From positions 1 to 64,000 of the forward strand of contig CALEYL010000027.1 of assembly GCA_937926205.1 (NCBI GenBank): a DNA stretch of 64,000 nt. Direction: 5' to 3'. The number at the start of each line of letters is the position of its first letter. The first letter of the stretch is position 1. The notes beneath the pieces were generated by a model. It was not told where the DNA came from. It did not search any database and was given only the letters and a program-made list of their open reading frames with translations. Source of the DNA: an uncultured Saprospiraceae bacterium. Lineage in GTDB: Bacteria; Bacteroidota; Bacteroidia; Chitinophagales; Saprospiraceae. Below, one piece after another: positions 24,616 to 33,151 of the stretch. The translations under genes were made by a program, and so were the position numbers.

Positions 24616-25242
24616 ATGAGACAGATCTTTCTGACAACCCTGATCGCGATTTGCGCTGCAGCCACCCTGCCGGCTCAGACCGCTGACAAGACCTATGCCA
24701 AATCCATTGCCAAACACCGCAAAGCATACCGTAAAGATTTCCTGACCGACGAACGCTCGCCACTCAAAAAAGAAGACCTTAAATTCCTCCGCTTTTACGA
24801 ACCGGATGACACCTATCGGGTGGAAGCAAGCGTAGAGGTACTGGAAGGGGAGGAGCCGTTCGATATGGCAACTTATGCGGGGACCACGAAGCCTTATATA
24901 CGTTATGCGGTGCTGAAGTTTGAACTGAGGGGAGCGCCCCTGCAACTAACACTTTACCGCAGCCTGTTGCTGGCGAAGATGCCCCAGTACCGCGACTACC
25001 TGTTTTTGCCATTCATGGATGCATCCAACGGAGCGGCTTCTTACGGTGGCGGACGCTACATGGACTTTAAGCTTGCAGATATTGCAGATGGAAAAATGAC
25101 AATCGATTTCAACAAAGCCTACAACCCATGGTGTGCCTTCAGTGATGGCTACCAATGTCCGGTGCCGCCAGTTGAGAACCAACTTGACGTCGCCATTGAA
25201 GCGGGAGAACGGCAATTTGCAAAAGAAAAAAAGCATCACTAA
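24616..25242 (+). CDS. DUF1684 domain protein
   Basis: The 208-aa protein has a signal peptide (MRQIFLTTLIAICAAATLPAQ) and the DUF1684 pattern: an N-terminal HRKAYRKDFLTDERSPL block, LKFYEPDDTYRV-like segment, FELRGAPLQLTLYR, YLFLPFMDASNGAASYGGGRYMDF and the C-terminal FNKAYNPWCAFSDGYQCPVPP. The conserved Cys and aromatic residues near the C-terminus are family features. The activity is unknown. It should be secreted. It is divergent from the small-peptide block and followed after 118 bases by a LemA-type gene, with which co-expression is plausible but not proven. Confidence 0.88.
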   Translation: MRQIFLTTLIAICAAATLPAQTADKTYAKSIAKHRKAYRKDFLTDERSPLKKEDLKFLRFYEPDDTYRVEASVEVLEGEEPFDMATYAGTTKPYIRYAVLKFELRGAPLQLTLYRSLLLAKMPQYRDYLFLPFMDASNGAASYGGGRYMDFKLADIADGKMTIDFNKAYNPWCAFSDGYQCPVPPVENQLDVAIEAGERQFAKEKKHH

Positions 25243-25360
25243 AAGTATCCGAAAGCAGCGATCGTCGTCTAAACAGGTGTATTGACCGAAAGTATAAGGG
25301 CGCCATTGAACATGCTGCCCCATTTTTGCATTATCAATTCAAAACAAAATTTAACGTCCA

Positions 25361-25954
25361 ATGAGTAGATCATTAATTGTGATAGCAGTTGTAGCAGGAC
25401 TTGCACTGATTTTGCTGGGCAAAGGTTGCAGCAGCTACAATAGTTTTGTCGGCCAGGAAGAAGATGTGGAGAATGCCTGGAGCAAGGTGCAAAGTGCTTA
25501 TCAGCGCCGCGCAGATCTGATACCAAGCCTGGTTAATACGGTGAAAGGCTACGCCAATTTTGAGCAGAAAACGCTGACGGATGTGGTCAATGCCCGCGCT
25601 AAGGCGACGAGCATGACGATTGATCCTTCAAACATCACCCCGGAACAACTGAAAGAGTTTCAGGCTGCTCAATCCGGTATTTCGCAAACACTGGGCCGCT
25701 TGATGATGATTACGGAAAACTATCCGGACCTGAAAGCAAACCAGCAATTCCTCGAATTGCAGTCTCAACTTGAAGGAACGGAAAACCGCATCAAGGTGGA
25801 GCGTGATCGCTTCAACGATACGGCTACAAAATTCAATAAGTCCATCCGGACTTTCCCAAACAATGTTTTCGCAGGCATCTTTGGTTTCTCTCAAAAAGCG
25901 CAGTTTGAAGCGCAGGCAGGAGCTGAGAATGCCCCTAATGTGAGTTTTGATTAA
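25361..25954 (+). CDS. LemA family protein
   Basis: The 197-aa protein has one N-terminal transmembrane helix (VIAVVAGLALILLGKG) followed by a long helical LemA domain, with YNSFVGQEEDVENAWSKVQSAYQRRADLIPSLVNTVKGY and the C-terminal FNDTATKFNKSIRTFPNNVFAGIFGF block. LemA proteins are membrane-anchored helical bundles of unsettled function, usually encoded beside TPM-domain proteins, as here. It lies 97 bases before the first TPM gene; the gap contains AGTTGG/TGCCAACTG-type short repeats and no clear promoter. Confidence 0.95.
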   Translation: MSRSLIVIAVVAGLALILLGKGCSSYNSFVGQEEDVENAWSKVQSAYQRRADLIPSLVNTVKGYANFEQKTLTDVVNARAKATSMTIDPSNITPEQLKEFQAAQSGISQTLGRLMMITENYPDLKANQQFLELQSQLEGTENRIKVERDRFNDTATKFNKSIRTFPNNVFAGIFGFSQKAQFEAQAGAENAPNVSFD

Positions 25955-26051
25955 CCAGGACTTGGCGAGGCGTCAGTTGGTAACCGGCAGGCTTTGTTTG
26001 CACCGGTTGCCAACTGGCTAACTGCCGATTCTGAACCCAACCTATCCACGA

Positions 26052-26483
26052 ATGCTAAAATTCTTCAGCAAAGAAGAAGAAGCGCGTATCATTACTGCAA
26101 TCAGGCAAGCTGAATCCGGCACCTCAGGTGAAATACGCGTACATATTGAAAAGGACTACGAAGGAACGGCCCTGGAAGAAGCAACCCGTGTCTTTCATAA
26201 ACTAGGTATGTCCAAAACCGAAGCCCGAAACGGCGTGCTGTTATTTATCGCGCCGAAACAAAAGACATTTGCCATTTTGGGCGACCAGGGCATCAATGCT
26301 GTGGTACCGCCTGATTTCTGGCAGGCTGAACGCGATCTGATTCAGCAACATTTTCGGCAGGGGGCCTTTTGTGAAGGCGTCTGTAAAGCTGTTGAACAGG
26401 TCGGCGAAAAATTAAAAACCTATTTTCCGGTAAAATCGGATGATATCAATGAACTCCCCGATGAAATATCTTACGGCGATTAA
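26052..26483 (+). CDS. TPM domain protein (cytoplasmic, short form)
   Basis: The 143-aa protein consists of a TPM domain (formerly DUF477), an alpha/beta domain found in phosphatase-like TLP18.3/Psb32/MOLO-1 proteins. It shows EEEARIITAIRQAESGTSGEIRVHIE at the start, TEARNGVLLFIAPKQKTFAILGDQGI in the core and DDINELPDEISYGD at the end. It has no signal peptide. The LemA-TPM-TPM arrangement is common in Bacteroidota; the complex is thought to act in membrane-protein handling but is not characterised. The next gene starts inside it at 26461, a 23-base overlap in another frame. Confidence 0.9.
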   Translation: MLKFFSKEEEARIITAIRQAESGTSGEIRVHIEKDYEGTALEEATRVFHKLGMSKTEARNGVLLFIAPKQKTFAILGDQGINAVVPPDFWQAERDLIQQHFRQGAFCEGVCKAVEQVGEKLKTYFPVKSDDINELPDEISYGD

Positions 26484-27282
26484 AACTGGTTTGCTTTTGG
26501 GCGCTTTTCTTTTTACTGGTCTTTTACAGGCCCAAAAAACGATGCCCCAACCGACCGGATATTTGGTCAACGACTTTGCAGGACTGATGTCGCGCCCTCA
26601 ATTGGATGATTTGGGGCGCAAACTCACCAATTATGCCAGGGAAACTTCGATCCAGATTGTTGTCGTGACGGAAACATCGCTGGAAGGCGAAGACATTTTC
26701 GATTACTCAAACCGCCTCGCCAGAACCTGGGGCATTGGGGCCAGCAAAGAAAAAAGCAACGGAATCCTTTTGTACATTGCCAAAGACGAACGCAAAGTGC
26801 GTATTCAGACAGGCTACGGCGTCGAAGGTTTCCTGACAGATGCTCTTTCCCGGCGCATCATTGAACAAATCATTGTCCCCGCTTTCAAAAACGGAGATTA
26901 TTATGGTGGAATAGACGGCGCTACGTCTTCCATCATGGAGCTTGGCAAGGGAGAGTTTACGAATGAAGGCGGAGGCAAACGCAAGTCCGAAGGTGGCCGG
27001 GCCCTCTTTTTGGTCTTTTTGCTACTGTTTGCTCTCATTTTCTTTTTGTCCATTTACAACCGCAACCGCAGAGGCGGGAATGAAGATGATGGCGGGTATT
27101 ATCGCGACGGGCGTTATGACGAACGCCGTCGTGGCGGTGGCTGGTTCTTCTTCCCAATGGGTGGCTGGGGCAGCGGCGGTGGCGGCGATTCCGGCAGCGG
27201 CTGGGGTGGCGGTGATTCCGGCGACTTTGGCGGATTTGGCGGCGGCGACTTTGGCGGCGGCGGCGCTGGGGGTGATTGGTAA
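26461..27282 (+). CDS. TPM domain protein with signal peptide and Gly-rich tail
   Basis: This 273-aa protein starts with a signal peptide (MKYLTAIKTGLLLGAFLFTGLLQAQ), has a TPM domain (VNDFAGLMSRPQLDDLGRKL, then TEIQIVVVTETSLEG-like strands and GILLYIAKDERKVRIQTGYGVEG), a transmembrane helix (LFLVFLLLFALIFFLSIY) and a glycine-rich C-terminus with many GGG/SGGG repeats. The TPM part should be periplasmic. The ATG at 26461 is preferred over the in-frame ATG at 26440 because it starts the signal peptide and the overlap with the previous gene is still short. It is part of a LemA-TPM-TPM-metalloprotease row. Confidence 0.9.
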   Translation: MKYLTAIKTGLLLGAFLFTGLLQAQKTMPQPTGYLVNDFAGLMSRPQLDDLGRKLTNYARETSIQIVVVTETSLEGEDIFDYSNRLARTWGIGASKEKSNGILLYIAKDERKVRIQTGYGVEGFLTDALSRRIIEQIIVPAFKNGDYYGGIDGATSSIMELGKGEFTNEGGGKRKSEGGRALFLVFLLLFALIFFLSIYNRNRRGGNEDDGGYYRDGRYDERRRGGGWFFFPMGGWGSGGGGDSGSGWGGGDSGDFGGFGGGDFGGGGAGGDW

Positions 27283-27297
27283 CGATAATGACAGGCT

Positions 27298-28560
27298 ATG
27301 ACTTTATTATTAAGAGGTGTATTTGTTTTTTTTCTGATATCGGGCGTTGCCTGTACGCCCAAATTGGTCACCCGGTTTGTGGAAAAAGCTGATCTTGAAG
27401 CCATCCCCCAATCTTACGAAGCGCCACAACAAACCATAAAACAAAAAAACGGCTGCAACGATTACGAAGCCTATATTCCAGATACCACCCATCTCGACCA
27501 TACACCTGTTAAGTACGTGCGCATCAATGTGCATTGGGTCAACAACAGCGACAGCTCCGCCAACTTTATGGATCAGGAAGCCATTGAATTTACGAGGACC
27601 CTCATCCATGCCTGCAATTACAACCTCGAAGGGAATAAAAAAATGTGGCTGCCCAATGGCAATGACACGCCTTTGCTGCCCATCCGTTATCGACTCGTGC
27701 TGACCCCCCGCCCCAACGATCCGAACGACGATGGCATTTATTTTCACTTCGATGACGAATTGTGCTATTATGTTCACAAAGGCAAAAATGCCAACCTTGG
27801 GAATAAACGCGTCGTTCAGAAATACGGCGTCCAACTGGATACGGTACTGAATGTTTTCATCATGCCCCACCATCCCGACAGCGTTGCGTCGAAAACGTAT
27901 TCGGCCGGACGCGTTGGCGTAGCTTTGGGCAATGCCCTCAAGATGGCAGGCCCGTTTGAAAATCTTCATACGACACCCTGGGATAGCCGGGGTGTGTTAA
28001 ACCACGAAGTTTGCCATATTTATGGACTCGGACATGCCTGGTTGAATGACGGTTGTGACGATACCCCCCTTCATGGTCAGGATTGCTGGAACAAAACCGA
28101 TCGCCCGGAATGCGACACCATGACATCGAATAATATCATGGACTATAATTTTGCCCAACACGCCTGGTCGCCTTGTCAAATTGGAAAAATACACCAGCGC
28201 ATGTCGCAGTTAAACAGTCCTGCTCGCCGGTATTTGCAGCCCAACTGGTGTGAATTGCATGAAGACCGGCACATCGTCATTCGGGATACGGTGGTTTGGG
28301 CTGGCGCAAAGGATCTGGAGGGCCACCTGACCATTGCTTCAGGAGGGCAACTGACGATTCAATGCAGGGTGTCTTTACCCAAAGATGCCAAAATTACGCT
28401 GGAACCCGGCGCTGTACTCATACTGGAGAATGATGCCCGCCTGCACAATGCCTGTGGTGACCAATGGGAAGGCATCGAAGTTCAGTCGCGCAACAAAGAA
28501 TCGGGCAAAATCATTGAAATTGGCCACCCTAAAGTGGAAAATGCCCGTCATGGTTTTTGA
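27298..28560 (+). CDS. Pappalysin-like (M43) zinc metalloprotease lipoprotein
   Basis: The 420-aa protein has a lipoprotein-like signal peptide (ending VAC, Cys19). The zinc-binding motif is HEVCHIYGLGH (residues 236-246), with the catalytic glutamate at 237 and a downstream Met-turn NNIMDY (around 279-283), matching metzincins of the M43/pappalysin type. Cys-rich segments (CDD, QDCW, PECD) between the two likely form disulfides. After residue about 330 it has a beta-rich stretch (KDLEGHLTIASGGQLTIQC) like a solenoid or carbohydrate-binding end. It ends just before a stop that overlaps no other gene. It lies 15 bases after the TPM gene. The target is unknown; activity is inferred from the motif. 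Confidence 0.85.
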   Translation: MTLLLRGVFVFFLISGVACTPKLVTRFVEKADLEAIPQSYEAPQQTIKQKNGCNDYEAYIPDTTHLDHTPVKYVRINVHWVNNSDSSANFMDQEAIEFTRTLIHACNYNLEGNKKMWLPNGNDTPLLPIRYRLVLTPRPNDPNDDGIYFHFDDELCYYVHKGKNANLGNKRVVQKYGVQLDTVLNVFIMPHHPDSVASKTYSAGRVGVALGNALKMAGPFENLHTTPWDSRGVLNHEVCHIYGLGHAWLNDGCDDTPLHGQDCWNKTDRPECDTMTSNNIMDYNFAQHAWSPCQIGKIHQRMSQLNSPARRYLQPNWCELHEDRHIVIRDTVVWAGAKDLEGHLTIASGGQLTIQCRVSLPKDAKITLEPGAVLILENDARLHNACGDQWEGIEVQSRNKESGKIIEIGHPKVENARHGF

Positions 28561-28664
28561 CAGACCCACATCGCTTTTAATCTTTCTTTCAATTTCCGAT
28601 CTTACGCGCCGTATTTTTGCGTTAAGCATGAAGCAGTACGAACGCAGCATAAAGTTATGAGGAT

Positions 28665-30650
28665 ATGATCGACCTTTTTATTCCCGAACCTGTAAAACGA
28701 CGTCTGGTTCTTTTACTCTGTTTGATGTCCGGGGCTATTTCCCTTTGGGCACAACGTCCCCCGAGCAGCAGAACCAACCCGACCGGTAACGCGCAGGGCA
28801 ATACTTCCGTTTTTGCAGGACAGGAAGATTTTGACGATCGGGATACCTTCGGTGTTTTTTCTTTTTTGGTCGATAACCCCAATCAGGAAACGCCGTTCTC
28901 AGATTCTTTACTCGGAAATTATTTTCGCCAATACGATCCTGCCCGAAAACGCGACCTCGATCTGGGGCATTTGGGCAATTTAGGCTCTGCGCACCAACCT
29001 GTTTTTTTTCAAACCATCCTCCGGAACGGCTTCGATGTTGGGTTGCACCAATACGATGTCTACATGACCCGGGCTGCCGACCTGCCTTTTTACCGCCTTG
29101 AAAAAGCCTACACCAATGTGGGCTATACACAGGGCTCTGAACAATCAGATGGTTATTTTACCGCACAGTTTAGCCGGAATTTTGCAGACGGCCTCAATTT
29201 TTCGATTGACTACAACAATATCAGTCAAATTGGCCGCCAGGATCAGTATCCCAATCAAAATACGCGCAATACGGCACTGGCAACCGGGTTGTGGTTACAT
29301 GGAAAAGGCGGGCGTTACGATGGGTTTCTGACATTTGCAAGCAACACCATTGAACAGGAAGACAACGGCGGTTTGTTGCAGGAGCCCGCCCGCGGCACGA
29401 CTTTTGAAAGTCCGTCAACCGCTACTGTATTTCTGGAGGACGGGCAAACCAGGCATGCCCATCGGGAGTGGCAATACCGGCATTACTACCGCTTTGGCGG
29501 GGAAGCAGACAGTACCGGACGCCAGCGACGTGCGTTTACGCTTTCTCACCAGGTGAACTTCCTCAATAGCAAGTACAAATTTACGGACGCTTATGCCGTC
29601 GAAGATGATAGTTTTTACAATTGGTTTCCCCAGTTTAAAACCGATGAACGCGGGGCACGTTTTTTTCTCAGCCACACTGCCGTTGAAAACCGTTTCACCA
29701 TCAGTACCTCTAAACTGCGAGACGGCAAAAAGGCTAATGTTGCGCGGGAACAACGCGACTTGCTGGAAGCAGGTCTGACGCATATTTACCATCGGGTACT
29801 ACAGGAAGGTGCTCCGGATACGGTGCTGAATAACCTGATGCTGAATGGTCGATGGCTTATTCAACCCGGTCAGCGCCTCCGGTTTGAAGCCTATGGGCAT
29901 TTGAACCTCTGGGATAACGGCGGTGATTATCGGGTTGGCGGGGAACTTGCACTGGATTTCGGGAAAGTAGGCGCCTTAAAAATTCAGGCTTACAATCAGC
30001 TATACAGCGCGAATCTGCTGCAGTACCGGTATTTCCTAACGCAAAAACAACTGTGGGAAAACGGGTTTAAACAAACCCTCGAAACAAATCTTCGGGCGAC
30101 GTACTCCCTGCCAGCCATTCAATTGGAAATTGGCGGCGGCTATTCTTTGCTCAATCAGTTCATCTATTATGATGCTTTTGGCATCCCGCAACAAACAGCA
30201 TTGCCTGTGAGTGTATTGCAATTGGTGATCCGGAAAAATTTCAAATTGTGGCGATTCCATTTAGACAACACCGTTGCCCTGCAAAAAGCAACGGAAGATG
30301 TCATTCGTCTTCCGGAAGTTTTGGGCAAACACAGTTTGTACTATGCAGGAACCTGGTTTAAGGTGCTTGATGTGCAACTCGGTGCAGATTTGCGTTGGAA
30401 TACCGATTATTATGCGAATTATTACAATCCTTTTACCGGGCAGTTCCACCTTCAAAACCAGCAGGAAACCCGCTTATACCCGGCGCTTGACGCTTTTTTC
30501 AGCATGCGGGTAAGGTCATTTAGGGCATTCCTCAAATGGGAAAACTTGGGAAGTGTGCTGGTTCCTGACCGCCTGTATTATCAAACGGCCTATTATGCCT
30601 TTCCGGATGCAGCCATCCGCTGGGGCATCAAGTGGCGGTTGGTCAATTGA
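28665..30650 (+). CDS. Putative porin (Porin_10 family)
   Basis: The 661-aa outer-membrane protein has an N-terminal hydrophobic signal (RRLVLLLCLMSGAISLWAQ) and a beta-barrel composition with alternating aromatic and polar residues throughout. It matches Porin_10 proteins of Bacteroidota, with LGHLGNLGSAHQPVFFQ and GYTQGSEQSDGYFTAQFSRNF features and a barrel closing in WGIKWRLVN. It is likely to form a channel for an unknown solute. Its last 58 bases overlap the end of the convergent TPR-type gene. Start is the ATG at 28665; a later ATG (SGAISLW region) would leave too short a signal peptide. Confidence 0.85.
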   Translation: MIDLFIPEPVKRRLVLLLCLMSGAISLWAQRPPSSRTNPTGNAQGNTSVFAGQEDFDDRDTFGVFSFLVDNPNQETPFSDSLLGNYFRQYDPARKRDLDLGHLGNLGSAHQPVFFQTILRNGFDVGLHQYDVYMTRAADLPFYRLEKAYTNVGYTQGSEQSDGYFTAQFSRNFADGLNFSIDYNNISQIGRQDQYPNQNTRNTALATGLWLHGKGGRYDGFLTFASNTIEQEDNGGLLQEPARGTTFESPSTATVFLEDGQTRHAHREWQYRHYYRFGGEADSTGRQRRAFTLSHQVNFLNSKYKFTDAYAVEDDSFYNWFPQFKTDERGARFFLSHTAVENRFTISTSKLRDGKKANVAREQRDLLEAGLTHIYHRVLQEGAPDTVLNNLMLNGRWLIQPGQRLRFEAYGHLNLWDNGGDYRVGGELALDFGKVGALKIQAYNQLYSANLLQYRYFLTQKQLWENGFKQTLETNLRATYSLPAIQLEIGGGYSLLNQFIYYDAFGIPQQTALPVSVLQLVIRKNFKLWRFHLDNTVALQKATEDVIRLPEVLGKHSLYYAGTWFKVLDVQLGADLRWNTDYYANYYNPFTGQFHLQNQQETRLYPALDAFFSMRVRSFRAFLKWENLGSVLVPDRLYYQTAYYAFPDAAIRWGIKWRLVN

Positions 30651-32191
30651 TCGGGCTCCTGAAGTGAAGGCGCTCCTTTTAACGAAGCTGCCACAAACTC
30701 CCAAAGTATTTCATAAGGTACGACTTCCAATTCTGCATTCTGGCGCGCTGTTTTCAACGGCATACTTTGCAAAGCCTCCCAATACCGGTGCACTTTCCGC
30801 ATGACCGGTTTATAGACAAAGTTTCCCTGAGGCAATTGCAGCAGCATCTTGATGAAGCAGTTGCTGCGGAAAGTATCGTCTTTGCGCAGGTAGCGGTGGG
30901 TGTACATGTTCAGCGACTCAACCCGGTCAATGATCATATTGTAATCGCCCTGAGCAAGTAAAAACAAAATTTGTAAAATTAAGATAGAAATATTGGCGCC
31001 TTGTTTGTCTTGAGAGAAGGTAGGCACTTCGTTTAGAAATTTATTTGCCCTGAAACGGGGTAAATTGCTTTTTAGAGGATCGGGTTTTATTTTCCCTAGT
31101 AAAATAAAGTAATGAACATAAGCCTGAAATATATTCCATTCTTCGGATTTGTTCTGAATCAGATGTTTGAATTTTGGATGCCCGGTTGCTTGCGTGTAGA
31201 TTTGAAAGGCTTTCTGATATTGTTTTGAATGAAAGCAGATGGTGATGTAGTAATACAAAGTATTGAACCAGTTGATTGAACCTTCTGGCACGCTTTGGAG
31301 TGCTTTCAGGGAGAGTTCTTCTCCTTCTGCATGCTGTTGTAGTCGAAGGTGACAGGCCAGGGATTTGTTCATAAACAGCACAGCAACTGTTTGAGAATGA
31401 GCAACAAAACGTTCATTGGATTGAAAAAAATCAAGCGCTTCTTTACATACTTTTAGTGTGTTTTCGTAATCATTTGTAATTTCATATCGAAGCAAAGAGA
31501 TTTGGTAGAATAAATAGTTTAAGCGGTACGACTGGGTTTCTTTCATGATTATCACCAATTCCTCGTAATACTGTTGCGCAAGATCCGCCAATTCTACTTT
31601 GCTGCCCAGTGACTTGGCATAATTGAAGGTTATCGCCAGATAATATTCCTCTGCTTTGAGTTCAGCAAAATAGACGTTGGTATACTCCAAAACGATTTTT
31701 TGATATTCTATGTATTTCTTTTTGTCTCCTGTAAGACCACCGTAATGGCCTTGTAAATCCCTCGCGATTCCCAGAATGATATCCGTAAACCCAAATCGCA
31801 AAGCTTTCTTAAGAGTCTCTTGCGCAAGCGGTATTGCTGCTGGTCTTGCATGTCTTCCTAACAAAATTTTGGCAGCAACCATATCTTTGTAGCACGAATA
31901 GTATGCTTTTTGGTAATCGTTAAAAACTGGTTGGTTGGCATCAATGAGAAATATTGTATTTACCAGCCGGTCCCTTAATTGACGTTTCAACCTGGAATAA
32001 TAAAGCCCTCTGTTTGGGTTATCTCCGTAAAAGGTTGTGGCCAGCTCTTCTTCATCTACTCCTTTGCCATTAGATAAAAGCTCATACAGAACTTTAATAT
32101 GTGTCTTGGCTTTGCCCTTCAAAGCAACCTGTTCAATTTTTTTGATCTTATTTTTAGAAACAAATTCAGCGAGCGCTATTATTTCTTGCAT
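30593..32191 (-). CDS. Putative winged-helix / TPR regulatory protein
   Basis: The 532-aa soluble protein has an N-terminal about 90 residues that could form a winged helix-turn-helix (KIEQVALKGKAKTHIKVLYELL, VDEEELATTFYGDN, YYSRLKRQLRDRLVNTIF), followed by a long helical solenoid with TPR-like spacing (residues about 120-480, for example ALRFGFTDIILGIARDLQGHY and YLMYEITNDYENTLKVCKEALDFF-like segments). Such an arrangement is seen in RRNPP-type peptide receptors of Firmicutes. No enzymatic motif was seen. It overlaps the porin end by 58 bases in the opposite direction, and 173 bases upstream a small exported peptide is encoded divergently. Function is not recognised with certainty; similar large TPR proteins are common in Saprospiria. 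Confidence 0.6.
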   Translation of the reverse strand: MQEIIALAEFVSKNKIKKIEQVALKGKAKTHIKVLYELLSNGKGVDEEELATTFYGDNPNRGLYYSRLKRQLRDRLVNTIFLIDANQPVFNDYQKAYYSCYKDMVAAKILLGRHARPAAIPLAQETLKKALRFGFTDIILGIARDLQGHYGGLTGDKKKYIEYQKIVLEYTNVYFAELKAEEYYLAITFNYAKSLGSKVELADLAQQYYEELVIIMKETQSYRLNYLFYQISLLRYEITNDYENTLKVCKEALDFFQSNERFVAHSQTVAVLFMNKSLACHLRLQQHAEGEELSLKALQSVPEGSINWFNTLYYYITICFHSKQYQKAFQIYTQATGHPKFKHLIQNKSEEWNIFQAYVHYFILLGKIKPDPLKSNLPRFRANKFLNEVPTFSQDKQGANISILILQILFLLAQGDYNMIIDRVESLNMYTHRYLRKDDTFRSNCFIKMLLQLPQGNFVYKPVMRKVHRYWEALQSMPLKTARQNAELEVVPYEILWEFVAASLKGAPSLQEPDQLTNRHLMPQRMAASGKA

Positions 32192-32364
32192 AGAATGTAT
32201 TTTTTTGTGTAAAAAAAGAAGCTAAAGATGTTTTTAAAGTGTTTGATTATAAGATAAATATAACATTTTACTCGCAAAAGTAGCCAAATATTATCTGTTT
32301 TTTTTTGGATTTTTTGTTATCAGAGATTAGTCCACATAACTATAGTTTTAAACCAAATTTAAAA

Positions 32365-32514
32365 ATGTTTAAAACTATGGCTACGATCATCGCTTTTTTG
32401 TTGTTCATTGGCGTTATTTCTTCTCCTGAGCAAGCTACAGAAGAATTGAAGAACTCTCATCAGGCACAATTCGAAGAATACTGCATTTTGAATGGTGATA
32501 TTGATGGCTGGTAA
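32365..32514 (+). CDS. Small exported peptide precursor next to the TPR protein
   Basis: The 49-aa frame has a plausible signal peptide (MFKTMATIIAFLLFIGVISS) followed by a polar, glutamate-rich segment with one cysteine, ending DGDIDGW-like (residues 44-49 DIDGW). It is divergent from the TPR-type gene at 30593-32191 and has an A-rich leader. The combination suggests a secreted signal peptide read by the TPR protein, but this is only inference from position. The opposite strand also contains a 90-aa frame over this area that is not believed. Confidence 0.45.
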   Translation: MFKTMATIIAFLLFIGVISSPEQATEELKNSHQAQFEEYCILNGDIDGW

Positions 32515-32856
32515 CATACCAGCATGGGTTGTATGTATTCCTGGCATATGTAATTTACAGTGCGGACTTGTTCCATTGTAAAGAAAAGATGTATAGGGCT
32601 AACAGAAGAACACTTGTCTGAAAGCATGTAGTATGTTTCAGGCCTAAATGCTTTGCTGTAAGGCAAGGATTCATCTGAATTATAGCTATTTTTATAATCA
32701 TCTTGAATCGTAAATTGCTTTTTAAGAGACACTTACATTTTTTTTTGCAAAAAAAATGTGAAATCTTCTATGTTCAATCACGTATCTTTCTGTAATTGAT
32801 CCTGACAGAAGCAGGCTTTACTTTTGTAACTGTGTTTGTTCATAGTGTTTGTTAAG

Positions 32857-32906
32857 GCATAATTGAGCCTGGCGCCCAAGCCCGCTTTATTATGCTTTTT
32901 TTTTTG
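32857..32906 (+). terminator. Rho-independent terminator in a long intergenic region
   Basis: Seven-base perfect arms gcataat (32857-32863) and attatgc (32889-32895) enclose a GC-rich loop and are followed by eleven T residues. The nearest upstream gene ends at 32514, so it ends a long 3' region or a small RNA between 32515 and 32890. The gap 32515-33098 holds no recognised gene. Confidence 0.55.
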
Positions 32907-33098
32907 CACAAATGAGACAAAAGGCCCTCAACGCGCTGATTACACTGAAGTTACCCCATTAGTATTGCGGTCGGAAGAAGACCATACGTGCTTGGAACAA
33001 GCTTAACCGTTTGCTTGAGACGGCTTTTTATTGCCACCTTTCGGGGGATTGTCTGTATATTACTTGCCAAAACCATTCGCATTTTTACCTTTCCACGT

Positions 33099-33106
33099 TA
33101 TATTTG
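33099..33106 (+). promoter_or_regulatory. Bacteroidota -7 box for the amidohydrolase gene
   Basis: TATATTTG matches TAnnTTTG and lies 45 bases before the ATG at 33152. It is the last feature of the otherwise empty gap. Confidence 0.5.
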
Positions 33107-33151
33107 ACGCACCATTAGTTACGAAGCAATCTACAACTAGCACTCACTGCA

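Noticed and set aside
32460..32732. Minus-strand 90-codon frame opposite the small exported peptide
   Set aside because: It overlaps the signal-peptide gene end and has no family match; the plus-strand peptide with its signal sequence is more plausible. It cannot be excluded entirely.
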